Under the pieces are notes generated by a model. It ran no database searches. It was not told the DNA's origin and worked only from the letters and a program-made list of their open reading frames with translations. The translations under genes were made by a program, and so were the position numbers. Positions 1-8,908 of a stretch of 64,000 nucleotides of DNA are shown here, one piece after another (the stretch's first letter is position 1; every line of letters begins with the position of its first letter). The DNA is from Holophaga sp. (GTDB lineage Bacteria; Acidobacteriota; Holophagae; Holophagales; Holophagaceae): assembly GCA_016715205.1 (NCBI GenBank), contig JADKBC010000013.1, positions 32,595 to 96,594 on the forward strand, in the 5' to 3' direction.

Positions 1-1237
1 GTTTACGGATTTCCTCGGCCACCACGGCAAAGCCCTTGCCCTGGGCCCCTGCTTTGGCGGCTTCAATGGCTGCGTTCAGGGATAGCAGATTGGTCTGGCG
101 GGCGATGTCGGAAATGACGCCGGTGATCCGCCCCACTTTTTGTGAGCTATCCAGGATGGCTTCCATGGCCTGGGTGCTGGCCAGCACATTCTGGGTGCCT
201 TCCGCGCTGGTTTTCAGAGATTTGTCCGCCAACCGGGCCGCCTGGGAGGAACCATGATGGATCTCCGCGATGGCGGAAGACAGCATGTTAAGCGAGCCTG
301 TGGATTGCTCCACCGCCTGGCGTTGTTGCTCGGCCCCGTTGCTGATATCCGAGGTGGCCGCCATGAGCTCATCGGTGGTGGCGGAAAGCTCGGTGGCGCT
401 GGAGGCAGTGCGTTCTGAAATCTGGGCGATGGCCTGGATATCGGCGGCAAGCTTCTGCACGGTCTGCTGCAGGCTGGCGGCGATATGGCCCAACTCATCC
501 CGGGAGTCGAGCTTGCAAACTGCGCTCAGATCCCCGTGGTTGACGGCGCTCATGGTGACCTCGATTTCCCGCACGGCACCGGAAATCTGTTTGGAAACCA
601 TTCGGGTAAGCAGGGCGCCTAGGAGGACGGCGGCGATGGAGGCGCCAATGATCCAGCGCTGTTTGCGATCCCCGTTGACGAGATCACGTTCAACGCTTTC
701 AAAGGTGGCTTTCTGCATGGCCTCCTGCAGCTTTTCGAAGGCTTCTCTGCCCTCGCGAGCCAGGGTGACATTTGCCTCCATGAGCTCTCCAGAAGCTTCA
801 GCTCCTTTCAATACCTTGGCCTGTTCAAAAGCAGTGGCGAAACCGCCAGCGTAACGCTTGAAGGAGGCCATGCCTTTGTCGACCTGAGCCTTTTCTTCAG
901 GGCTCCAGGTGAGCGCCTCCATTTTGGAAAAGGCTTCGTTCAGGCGGGTTTCGTAGGTTGTCAGGCGTTCCCGCCGTTTGGCCGTGTAGGTGTCGTTCTT
1001 GGCGGCGGCGATCATGGAAATGTGGACAGATCGAAGGATGTTCGTGTCGTTCAGCACCCGGGACACGATCTGGGATTTGGCCAGGTTCTGGCCCACGCTA
1101 TGGGTTCCCTCCTGGGAGGCATCAATGCCGTACCAGCCTAGGAAGCCCACCAGGCCCAGAAACAGGGCCTGCAGAAGCAGCAGCACAAAGAATTTTCGAC
1201 CAATGGGAAGATTTGCAAGAATGCGGGCCGGATTCAT
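1..1237 (-). CDS. Methyl-accepting chemotaxis protein (C-terminus cut by window edge)
   Basis: Transmembrane chemoreceptor that would relay ligand binding to CheA/CheW. The start at 1237 is preceded by GGAGGG at good spacing, and the frame stays open to the left edge, so about 412 residues are visible. In order: a short basic N-terminus, TM helix (about 14-37), a periplasmic helical sensor region (about 40-190), TM2 (about 195-215), HAMP, then the signalling domain. The hairpin-tip region reads GKGFAVVAEEIRK, the classic MCP signature, right at the edge. The sensory ligand cannot be told. Methylation sites of the C-terminal helix lie outside the window. It is divergent from the CCA-adding enzyme gene. 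Confidence 0.93.
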   Translation of the reverse strand, partial: MNPARILANLPIGRKFFVLLLLQALFLGLVGFLGWYGIDASQEGTHSVGQNLAKSQIVSRVLNDTNILRSVHISMIAAAKNDTYTAKRRERLTTYETRLNEAFSKMEALTWSPEEKAQVDKGMASFKRYAGGFATAFEQAKVLKGAEASGELMEANVTLAREGREAFEKLQEAMQKATFESVERDLVNGDRKQRWIIGASIAAVLLGALLTRMVSKQISGAVREIEVTMSAVNHGDLSAVCKLDSRDELGHIAASLQQTVQKLAADIQAIAQISERTASSATELSATTDELMAATSDISNGAEQQRQAVEQSTGSLNMLSSAIAEIHHGSSQAARLADKSLKTSAEGTQNVLASTQAMEAILDSSQKVGRITGVISDIARQTNLLSLNAAIEAAKAGAQGKGFAVVAEEIRK

Positions 1238-1334
1238 GGAACCCTCCAGGTTTAAATCGAGGTTGCTTGATTCCTTTCGGTCGTGGGTGTCAGGCCTTGA
1301 GTATTGGGAGCCTTGGCCTGGGTAGAATGCCACC

Positions 1335-2717
1335 ATGTCGACCCTGCCAATCCACGAGCCCCTACTGCGCCTGGAACAGGCACTTGGGCCGGGATCAGGA
1401 CTGGTCCTGGTGGGCGGTGCCGTGCGGGATCGGCTGTTGGGTCGGGACCAGGGCGATTGGGATCTGGCCACAGCCCTGCTGCCGGACATGGTCATGGCCC
1501 GGGCGCGCGCAGCGGGGCTGCAGGTCATTCCCACGGGGCTGCAGCATGGCACCGTCACCGTAATGGTGGGCGGCCGACCAATGGAGATCACCACCTACCG
1601 TGGGGACGACGCCTACTTGGATGGGCGGCACCCGGAATCCGTGCGCTTGGGGGTGGACCTGGAAGAGGATCTGGCCCGGCGGGATTTCACCGTGAACGCC
1701 ATGGCCCTGCCCATCAGGGCGCTGGATGCTGCGGATTGGAAACAGCATCTGGTGGACCCCTTCGGGGGCCAGGACGATCTGAAGGCGCGCCGTTTGCGAG
1801 CCGTGGGCGACCCCTTGCGTCGCTTCGCGGAAGACGGCTTACGGCCTCTGCGGGCCTGCCGGTTTGTGGCTCAATTGGGTTTTGAGGTCGAGCCCGCCAC
1901 TGCCGCGGCCATTCCGAAACGATTGGAAGTTGCCGGGAAAGTCTCGGTGGAGCGGGTTCACCAGGAACTGACCAAACTGCTCTGCGGGCCAGCGGTGGAC
2001 AAGGGCCTGGATCTGCTGCGCGCCACGGGATTGCTGGCGCTCTGGCTGCCCGAACTGAGCCCCATGGTGGGGTGCGCTCAGAACCGTCACCATGCCTTTG
2101 ATGTCTGGGGACACACCCTGGAGGTGCTTCGGTGCGTGCCCGCCGAGCCGGTCTTCCGCTGGGCCGCCCTGCTCCATGACAGCGGGAAACCGTCCACCCG
2201 GACCCTGGGCACCGACGGCGAGGCGCACTTTTTTGGGCATGAGGCCCGCAGCCTCGTGTTAGCGGAGCACATCCTGCTGCGTCTCCGGGCCAGCCGTGCC
2301 CTCCTCAAAGCGGTGCAGACCCTCATCCGCCACCACGGCATGTACCCCGATCATTCCTGGGGTGATGCCGCCTGTCGGCGTTTCCTGGCCCGGCTCGGGG
2401 TGGATGGCTTGACCTTGGAGGATTGGGGCCGGTTCCGGCAGGCCGATCACCTGGGGAAGGGCGTGGATTCAGAAACAGCCCTGCAGCACCACGGGCAGGT
2501 CATGGCTCGGCTGCAAGCCTTGGCCGAGGCTGCACCGGCGCTTTCCGTAAAGGACCTCGCCCTGGATGGGAAGGCGCTCATGGCCCTCGCGAACCGCCCC
2601 GGTGGCCCCTGGCTGGGCCAATTGCAGGGCCATCTGCTGGAGACGGTGCTGGAGGACCCTTCCGCCAATGCTGCTGAATCGCTCCGGGCCCTGGCCGAGG
2701 ATTGGTTAAAGAGCTAA
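1335..2717 (+). CDS. cca: CCA tRNA nucleotidyltransferase with HD domain
   Basis: Adds or repairs the 3' CCA of tRNAs without a template. The 460-residue protein has the class II nucleotidyltransferase core: GGAVRDRLLG near residues 24-33, the metal-binding D-x-D in GDWDLAT just after, and RRDFTVNAMA. An HD phosphohydrolase domain follows (LLHDSGKP near 277-284), as in the multifunctional enzymes with phosphatase/phosphodiesterase activity. It is a single plus-strand gene between the MCP and the AmmeMemoRadiSam genes, convergent with the latter. Poly(A) polymerase (PcnB) belongs to the same family, but the HD domain favours Cca. Confidence 0.9.
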   Translation: MSTLPIHEPLLRLEQALGPGSGLVLVGGAVRDRLLGRDQGDWDLATALLPDMVMARARAAGLQVIPTGLQHGTVTVMVGGRPMEITTYRGDDAYLDGRHPESVRLGVDLEEDLARRDFTVNAMALPIRALDAADWKQHLVDPFGGQDDLKARRLRAVGDPLRRFAEDGLRPLRACRFVAQLGFEVEPATAAAIPKRLEVAGKVSVERVHQELTKLLCGPAVDKGLDLLRATGLLALWLPELSPMVGCAQNRHHAFDVWGHTLEVLRCVPAEPVFRWAALLHDSGKPSTRTLGTDGEAHFFGHEARSLVLAEHILLRLRASRALLKAVQTLIRHHGMYPDHSWGDAACRRFLARLGVDGLTLEDWGRFRQADHLGKGVDSETALQHHGQVMARLQALAEAAPALSVKDLALDGKALMALANRPGGPWLGQLQGHLLETVLEDPSANAAESLRALAEDWLKS

Positions 2718-2739
2718 CCCCTGGACCCAGGATGATTTT

Positions 2740-3321
2740 TCACGGCTCCTGGATGGATTCCGTGCGGTATCGCCGGACTTCCAGGCTGGGGGACCAATAG
2801 TTTCCGGGCAGGCCTGCTTTGAGTTTCAAATGCCGGAGGAAATCCTGTGGATCCGGCAGGCTGGTCCAAACGGAGGGGAGGAAGGTGCCGCGATGGGGAC
2901 CCTCTTCCATGATCAGGCCGTCCTGGCCGGGCGCCAGCTGGGAGAGCAGGTCCTTTTCGGAACGGAAGACCATGGGCGTCGCGGGGGTGAGCAACGAGAG
3001 GTGGATTTCCAGGTGATGAAATTCCTCACCGGTGACCGGCGCAAAGCGAGAATCGCGAAAGGCTGCGGCAAAGGCATTGGCGGCGATATCCTCGGCCAGG
3101 GGGCGGTGGGCTTCCAGGCACCCGATGCATCCTCGCAATTCGCCATGTTTCTGCAGGGTCACAAAGGTGGCTCGGGGGCCGGTCAAGGCGGGAGGCAGGG
3201 TGGCCAAATCCACGGGGATGGGCCGCCCGGTGGCCAACCCGTGGCGAATGGACGCGCTCGCAAGATCCAGCAGAATTCGCCGGTTGGCATGGTTCAACGG
3301 GTTGTACTCAGGTGAATGCAT
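2740..3321 (-). CDS. amrA: AmmeMemoRadiSam system protein A (AMMECR1 domain)
   Basis: AMMECR1-domain protein of about 193 residues. The hallmark LRGCIG motif sits near residues 61-66, followed by the conserved region ending in the LEIHLSLLTP strand. The frame could extend upstream to 3381, but the ATG at 3321 gives the expected family N-terminus and a 14-bp overlap with the upstream Memo-like gene, so the two are probably translationally coupled. The biochemical role is not established. The family co-occurs with Memo and a radical SAM enzyme, both present next door. Confidence 0.88.
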   Translation of the reverse strand: MHSPEYNPLNHANRRILLDLASASIRHGLATGRPIPVDLATLPPALTGPRATFVTLQKHGELRGCIGCLEAHRPLAEDIAANAFAAAFRDSRFAPVTGEEFHHLEIHLSLLTPATPMVFRSEKDLLSQLAPGQDGLIMEEGPHRGTFLPSVWTSLPDPQDFLRHLKLKAGLPGNYWSPSLEVRRYRTESIQEP

Positions 3322-4093
3322 AGGCACCGTACCCCACCACGCGAGCTTTGTCTCCGGCGGTATCTCCGGAATTCTGCACATCGAGGGTTTCCGCCTTCAA
3401 ACCCTTGACCCGGGCTGCCAACAGCAGCCCTCGAATGGCCAGACTTCCACAGGCATCCTCAGCCTCCAGGGCGTTGGGTTGGAGTTTCTCAATAGCGGTG
3501 GAAGTGGTCTGGTCCAGGCTCTGGGCTGCTGCGTACGGGTGGTAATGGCTCAGGTCGGAGCTGATCACAATGGCGGTTTCCTCTCCGCCCCATAGGCGCG
3601 CGAGGACCTCGGCCACCTGCCCAGGGTCCGCATCCCCAACCACCACGGGCACCAGGGTAAAGGGATCCAGAATTTCCTGCAGGAAGGGAAGCTGCACCTC
3701 CAGGCTATGTTCCAGAGCATGGGCAGGGTCCAAGGCGTGGACAAAGGGCAGGCCCTGGAGGCTTTGGATGCCTTCCTGGTCCACCGGTATGATGCCCAGT
3801 GGGGTCGTGAAGCCTTCGGCACTGCATGTTGCCAGCCCTTTGAAGGCCACCCGATGGGAAGGGCCCAGCAGCACGATGCGGCGAAGATTTGCCCGGCCAA
3901 AGGCCAGGCGGGCGTAGGCCTGGGCTGCGATGGGGCCCGAGTAGATGTAGCCCGCATGGGGAGCGATGATGGCCTTGGGTGGCCCACCATGGGGCGTTAC
4001 CGCGCCCAGGAAGCCTTGAATCATAGCCCGCAATGCCTGTGGGTCCGAGGGGTAGAATGAGCCAGCCACGGCGGGCTGGCGCAAGCGTTGCAT
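3308..4093 (-). CDS. amrB: AmmeMemoRadiSam system protein B (Memo family)
   Basis: Memo-like protein of 261 residues with the family fold related to class III extradiol dioxygenases. Visible signatures are PHAGYIYSG at about 45-53, a LGPSH segment near residue 80, and SSDLSHYHPY in the second half, which supply the His/Asp residues that cluster in Memo proteins. It is the first gene of a two-gene minus-strand unit with the AMMECR1 gene, overlapping by 14 bp. It is divergent from the radical SAM gene, about 97 bp away, so all three probably share one control region. Molecular function is unknown. Confidence 0.88.
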   Translation of the reverse strand: MQRLRQPAVAGSFYPSDPQALRAMIQGFLGAVTPHGGPPKAIIAPHAGYIYSGPIAAQAYARLAFGRANLRRIVLLGPSHRVAFKGLATCSAEGFTTPLGIIPVDQEGIQSLQGLPFVHALDPAHALEHSLEVQLPFLQEILDPFTLVPVVVGDADPGQVAEVLARLWGGEETAIVISSDLSHYHPYAAAQSLDQTTSTAIEKLQPNALEAEDACGSLAIRGLLLAARVKGLKAETLDVQNSGDTAGDKARVVGYGAYAFT

Positions 4094-4189
4094 CGTTCAC
4101 TCCGTGGTTGGCTGGAAAGGTCCTACCGTTGAAAAATCGGGTCGATCCTGTCCCTGTCAATGGCCCGAACCTTGGCCCAGGATAGAAAC

Positions 4190-5277
4190 ATGGACCGTTC
4201 ACCTGAGGCTTGGCCCACCCAATACTGGCACCCCGTGGAAGGGGGCCGGGTGGAATGTGAAATTTGCCCCCGTCGATGCCATTTAGAAGCGGGCCAGCGC
4301 GGGTTTTGTTTTGTGCGGGGCAATGGGAATGGTGCCGTAGTGCTGTTTTCCTACGGGCGATCCAGCGGGTTTTGCATCGATCCCATTGAAAAAAAGCCGC
4401 TCTATCATTTTTTTCCCGGTACCCCTGTGCTTTCCTTCGGCACGGCAGGCTGCAACCTGGGCTGCAAGTTTTGCCAGAACTGGGATATCAGTAAATCCCG
4501 CGAGATGGATTCGATGCAGGACTGGGCCAGCCCCGAGGCCATCGCCCAGGCGGCCAAGGAACACCAATGCCGCAGCGTGGCCTTCACCTACAACGACCCC
4601 GTAATCTTCCACGAGTACGCGTGGACACCGCCCAGGCCTGCCATGGCTTGGGCGTGCGGACCGTGGCGGTTTCGGCGGGGTACCAGTGCGCCGAACCGAG
4701 AGAGGCTTTCTACCGCCACATGGACGCCGCCAACATCGATCTCAAAGCCTTTTCGGAAACCTTCTACCAACGGCTTTGCGGGGGCCATTTGGAGCCAGTG
4801 CTGGAGACGCTGGCCTACCTCAAGCACGAAACCCAGACCTGGCTGGAAATCACAACGCTCTTGATCCCCGGAGAAAACGATTCCATCCAAGAATTGGAAG
4901 CCCTCACCCAGTGGATTTTTGAAAACCTGGGTCCCGATGTGCCGTTGCATTTTTCGGCTTTCCATCCCGATTGGAAACTGCAGGACAGGGCCTCGACTCC
5001 CCGATCAGCGCTGCTGGCAGCGCGGCGCATTGCGAAACAGAATGGGCTGCGCCATGTCTATGTGGGCAATGTTGCTTCTCAGGAAGGAGAAAGCACCATC
5101 TGTCACCACTGCGAGAACCTGTTGATTGGCCGGGACCGGTACGAATTGACCGAATGGAATTTGACCGATGGTGGAGCCTGCGGTGCCTGCGGAACTGCCT
5201 GTGCTGGCGTGTTCGAGGCTACGCCCGGGACTTGGGGGGCGAAACGGATGTCCGTGCACCTCCATGGCGAACGCTGA
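4190..5277 (+). pseudogene. amrS: AmmeMemoRadiSam radical SAM enzyme, one-base frameshift
   Basis: Radical SAM protein of the AmmeMemoRadiSam trio. The first frame (ATG 4190 with AGGA upstream) encodes a CEICPRRC motif and the 4Fe-4S cysteines C88, C92 and C95 in GCNLGCKFCQNW. At 4619-4621 (TACGC|GTGG) the coding sense moves to another frame: the text through FHEYA continues as VDTAQACHGLG only if one base is restored. From there to 5277 it runs in one frame, with a Cys-rich tail (CHHCENL, CGACGTAC). As written, translation gives a nonsense tail ending at 4864. No homopolymer or slippery site lies at the break, so this is a real deletion or a sequence error. The rest of the reading frame is well conserved. 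Confidence 0.85.
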
Positions 5278-5298
5278 TGGCATGACCTGAAGAGAAAT

Positions 5299-5330
5299 AG
5301 CGGATGGCCGCCAATTGGCGGCCATCCGCT
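5299..5330. terminator. Perfect 32-bp palindrome, bidirectional terminator
   Basis: A fully self-complementary 32-bp dyad starting AGCGGATGGCCGCC, centred on AATT. It lies between the convergent ends of the radical SAM gene (5277) and the M4 protease gene (5347). It is followed by TTTG on the plus strand and by ATTTCT on the minus strand. Position and symmetry fit a shared terminator; the U-tracts are short. Confidence 0.7.
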
Positions 5331-5346
5331 TTGTGATCGGTGAGGA

Positions 5347-7830
5347 TTACTTGGTGGAGAGGCTTACGTTATCGAGAACAAAGGAGGTCTGCAGGCTGCT
5401 ATCCTCCGTGCCCTTGAAATAGACTCGGATCGTCTGCCCCTTGTAGGCGCTGACATCGAAGGTCTTCAACACGTAGCCCGCAGCTTTGTTCAGGTTGCTA
5501 TAGGTGGCGAGGGTCTTGAGGGTCTTGCCGGCGGTGTTCTGCAGGGAGACCACGAGCTTGTCGTAGGCGGTGGAGGTGGTGGTTTCCGCCGTATCGATGT
5601 GCAGGTAGAAGCTCAGCGTCGCCGTGGTGATTGAGCTGGGAATGGTGACGCTCTGGTAGGCGTATTCCGTGGAGGTTTTTCCGTTGCCGCCGAGCCAAGC
5701 ATTCTTGGTGCCCGCGTAGGCCGGCTGGGCGGTGAAGGTGCCAATGGCACCGGAGGTGGCAGTCCAATTGGTGGTGCCGTTCTCAAAGCCGCCGTTCAGG
5801 ATCAGCTCAGAGCCGGGAGGTGGCGTGGAGGTGACGGTGACCGCTGCGGAAGCCGACTTGGTGGCATCGGCCACACTGGTGGCCTTCACCGTGTAGGTGC
5901 CGGTGGTGGCCGGGGCTGTGAAGAGGCCCGTGCTGCTCACGGTGCCGCCCGTGGCAGTCCAAGTCACCGACGTGTTGGTGTTGCCGGTCACGCTGGCCGT
6001 GAACTGGTAGGTGGCGCCTGTCTGCACGGACGCGGTGGTGGGGGTGATGGCCACCGCCACGGTCTGGGTGCCGGACCAGGCGGCTCCCACGTTGATGCCG
6101 TGGAAGGCGTTCCACACGGCTTGTTCCTCGGCGCCGCCAGCGCCGTAGAGATCCTTGGCGGCATTGATGCAAGCGGTGCGGGCGGCGGCATAGTTGCTGC
6201 TGGAGGTGAGGTAGACCGTGAGGGCCCGGTACCAGATGCGGGCGGCCTTGTCATTGCCGATGCCCGTCATGCCATCGGGTAGAAAATTGGGATTCGAAAC
6301 GCCCGTGGAGCCCGTGACATTGATGGCGGTGGAAGTATCCCCAGAGGTGGTCGCGCCCTTGGCCAGGAAATACCACGCCCGGTTCATGGGACCGGAACTA
6401 TAGTGGACGTCCAGTTTTCCGAGGTTGGCATACCAGAAATTCGGTGAGGCGCCGTCCTTGTCAGGGCGATACATGTAGCGCAGGGCCTGACCCGCGTGGC
6501 CCCAGGAATTCTCGAACAGGTTGTAATTGGCGGTAATGGTGCCCGTGCCCGTATTGTCGGGAATCACGCTGCCCGCGCTATTGGCGCCCAAGGCGTAGAA
6601 TTCCGCCGCCGTGCCCAGGATGTCGGAGTTGGATTCGTTGAGACCTCCCGATTCGCCACTGTAGGTGAGGTTGGCGGAGGTGGCGCAGACGCCATGGGTC
6701 ATCTCGTGGCCGACCGTATCCAGGTCAGCTTCACCGTAGGAACCACTCGGAGGGGCGCCATCACCATAGGTCATGCAGAAGCAGCTATCTGACCAGAAGG
6801 CGTTGTCATAGTTGCTGCTGTAGTGCATGCGGCCGTAGGAAGCCTTGCCGGTGCCATCGATGCCATTGCGACCAAAGACGTTCTTGAACATGTCCCAGGT
6901 ATTGGCCATGCCGTGGTGTTGGTCGACAGCCGCGGTCTGCCCGGTGGCTCCGGTGGTGGAGGTGGTTGTGCCGGATCCGTAGGCGTTGCCATCGCCCCAG
7001 GCGTTATCGGCATCGCTGTAGATGGTGCCGTTTCCGGAGGTGGCGTGGTTCAGATTGGTGGTGACGTTGTTGCTGAACGTGCCGCCCGTGCCGCGGGTCA
7101 TGTCCCGCAGTTCATAGGTCGTGCCCGTGTAGTTGGTGTTGAGATTCACCGTGCCGTACCACTGAGATTTCCCCGTGCCCACGGCCGCTGACGTGTGCAG
7201 GGTGGACCATTTCTGGAGAATCGCCCCCGTATGGGCATCCACGATGAAATCGGTATGGGCGGTTTCCTCCGTGCCGTTCTCCAATTCGGTATGGACGTGG
7301 TAGGCCAGCCGGTAGCGCAGCACCTGGCGGGTCAAATCCTCCGCATCGATATCGAGCCGATTGGTTCGGCTGCGCCGAGCCACTTCGATCATCTGCGGGA
7401 AAACCACCAGCTCGGTGCTCGGCGCATAGGCATAGGTGCCCACGGGGTTCAGGTGGGTGTGCACCAAGCCCAGGATTTCGCTGTCCGTGAGGGTTGGCTT
7501 GACGGAAAGGGAAATGTTGCGGCGCAGCTCCGTGGTCAGTGGCAGATCGTTGCCTTCAGCATCCACATGGGTGATCACTTCACCGCCCCATACGCGCACG
7601 CCCTGGAACAGTTGGTTCATGCGGGTGTGAGTCTGTCCCAGAAGGTCCACGTGGCCCAGGCGCACCGCGAAATCATGCTGACTGTCCAGTCCAAGGGATT
7701 GGCGCAGCCCCATCACCTTGGCTTTGGCGCCCTGCGTGAATTCCTTGGCGGCGATTCGTTCCTGAGCGGAAAGTGGGCCAGCCACCAGGGCAGCCGTGAG
7801 AAGGGTTAACGCGATGCGGCCACGGATCAT
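5347..7830 (-). CDS. Exported M4 family (thermolysin-like) metalloprotease with C-terminal add-on domains
   Basis: A secreted 827-residue zinc endopeptidase. It has a signal peptide (about 1-22, ending LSAQ), then an FTP/PepSY-type propeptide to about residue 205. The catalytic domain carries the zinc motif HEMTH near 375-379 and the third ligand Glu in GGLNESNSD about 20 residues later. After the catalytic domain comes an Ig-like (BIG-type) repeat rich in T/S/V (about 585-665). The final domain (about 675-827) opens with ELILNGGFENGT, typical of a jelly-roll, carbohydrate-binding-like module. The start is supported by GGGAG upstream. It probably works outside the cell on proteins or peptides. 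It stands alone, convergent with the radical SAM gene. Confidence 0.93.
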   Translation of the reverse strand: MIRGRIALTLLTAALVAGPLSAQERIAAKEFTQGAKAKVMGLRQSLGLDSQHDFAVRLGHVDLLGQTHTRMNQLFQGVRVWGGEVITHVDAEGNDLPLTTELRRNISLSVKPTLTDSEILGLVHTHLNPVGTYAYAPSTELVVFPQMIEVARRSRTNRLDIDAEDLTRQVLRYRLAYHVHTELENGTEETAHTDFIVDAHTGAILQKWSTLHTSAAVGTGKSQWYGTVNLNTNYTGTTYELRDMTRGTGGTFSNNVTTNLNHATSGNGTIYSDADNAWGDGNAYGSGTTTSTTGATGQTAAVDQHHGMANTWDMFKNVFGRNGIDGTGKASYGRMHYSSNYDNAFWSDSCFCMTYGDGAPPSGSYGEADLDTVGHEMTHGVCATSANLTYSGESGGLNESNSDILGTAAEFYALGANSAGSVIPDNTGTGTITANYNLFENSWGHAGQALRYMYRPDKDGASPNFWYANLGKLDVHYSSGPMNRAWYFLAKGATTSGDTSTAINVTGSTGVSNPNFLPDGMTGIGNDKAARIWYRALTVYLTSSSNYAAARTACINAAKDLYGAGGAEEQAVWNAFHGINVGAAWSGTQTVAVAITPTTASVQTGATYQFTASVTGNTNTSVTWTATGGTVSSTGLFTAPATTGTYTVKATSVADATKSASAAVTVTSTPPPGSELILNGGFENGTTNWTATSGAIGTFTAQPAYAGTKNAWLGGNGKTSTEYAYQSVTIPSSITTATLSFYLHIDTAETTTSTAYDKLVVSLQNTAGKTLKTLATYSNLNKAAGYVLKTFDVSAYKGQTIRVYFKGTEDSSLQTSFVLDNVSLSTK

Positions 7831-8143
7831 GGCAGGCTCCCAAACACGAGGAATTAGAGAAGGAGCTCGGCACCTTCCTCCGGTGACGAGCCCTGGACAC
7901 GACTGAATTGAAAGAGCTGGTTGATGGGAGCTAGCATCCCTCCGTTGGCAGGCAAGGTGGTGTTAAGTGTTGTTAATTTTACTGGACGCTACCTTTCTTT
8001 AAGTCGCAGTGTCCATGGCCCACCAAGATAAAAAAACCTGCCATCGGTAGAGCCCGATGGATTTTGGTGGAGACGATGCAGGTGTCCACAATTGGCCTTG
8101 TTATGCCTGCCTTGCCAATTCAATCTGAAAGCTGGAGTGCTAC
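7831..8143. other. Intergenic region with a two-stem dyad structure
   Basis: No gene is seen in these 313 bases between two divergent exported-protein genes, so promoters for both should lie here. The clearest structure is nested: an outer stem CCACCAA (8020-8026) pairs with TTGGTGG (8064-8070), and an inner stem CCATCGG (8041-8047) pairs with CCGATGG (8054-8060). On the minus strand the inner hairpin is followed after four bases by a run of seven T (8030-8036), so it could end minus-strand transcription. On the plus strand it could be a structured leader of the 8144 gene. The region is visibly AT-richer than its surroundings. Confidence 0.5.
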
Positions 8144-8872
8144 ATGACGCTTAGATTGGTACTTGGCTGCCTGTTGATCCAGCTTTGCGCAGTTCCCCTC
8201 CTGGCGCAGAGTTCCAACATTGAAATCATCATGAACAGGCATTTCAAGGCTCGAGGCGGAATTGAAAAACTGAAGACAGTGAATTCCATTCGCATGACTG
8301 GTGTAAGAGTTCTTTCGCCTTCTCCCTTGGAACTTCCGATTATTTTGGAACTTCAGCGGCCCAATAAAATGCGTGAAGAATTGACCGTTCAAGGCATGTT
8401 GCAGATCACCAATTTTGATGGCAAAGACGGTTGGATCAAGACCTCCTGGGCCGCCAACAAAGAGGCTGAACCTCTATCGCCGGAGGAGCTCAAAGGGCTT
8501 TCTGAGAGTGAATTCGACAGCCCCTACCAGGATTGGCAAGCCAAGGGTTGGGTCGCAGAATACCTCGGCAGGAACGTCGTGGATGGTCGAAAAGTGCACC
8601 AAATCAGATTTGCTGTAACAAACACAAGAACAATCATCGCCAGTTTTGACGAGACTACTTTTCAAGAAGTCCAGAGGGAACAAATCCTGCGTAGCCTGGG
8701 CAACGAAATTAAATTCCGCAGCATATTCGACGACTACAAAATGGTGCAAGGTATTAGCTTTCCCTTTTACATCGACCACCGAGCCATGTACCGGGGAAGG
8801 AACATCCGACTCATTCTTTCTAAGGTCGATGTGAACCCCGAGCTGAATGAAACGCGCTTCACCAAACCATAA
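8144..8872 (+). CDS. Exported LolA-like (outer-membrane lipoprotein-sorting-like) protein
   Basis: A 242-residue exported protein of unknown role. It has a signal peptide of about 22 residues (ends LLAQ). The motif ARGGIEKLKTVNSIRMTG at about 37-54 opens the half-barrel typical of the LolA/LolB-like 'outer membrane lipoprotein-sorting' group, followed by alternating beta-strand patterns (FDGKDGWIKTSW, VHQIRF, FRSIFDDYKMVQGISFP). It is likely periplasmic, binding a hydrophobic ligand or lipoprotein; this is inference from fold-like patterns. Codon use is less GC-rich than in the neighbours, and it is isolated between minus-strand genes, which could mark later acquisition. Confidence 0.65.
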   Translation: MTLRLVLGCLLIQLCAVPLLAQSSNIEIIMNRHFKARGGIEKLKTVNSIRMTGVRVLSPSPLELPIILELQRPNKMREELTVQGMLQITNFDGKDGWIKTSWAANKEAEPLSPEELKGLSESEFDSPYQDWQAKGWVAEYLGRNVVDGRKVHQIRFAVTNTRTIIASFDETTFQEVQREQILRSLGNEIKFRSIFDDYKMVQGISFPFYIDHRAMYRGRNIRLILSKVDVNPELNETRFTKP

Positions 8873-8908
8873 GGTTTCCTGATTTCCGCAAGTGGGTGGT
8901 GGCGGTTC

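Noticed and set aside
8020..8070. c-di-GMP (GEMM) riboswitch upstream of the exported-protein genes
   Set aside because: The minus-strand ACCGATGG looks similar to the GEMM 3' end, but the conserved GCAAACC core and the tetraloop receptor are not seen.
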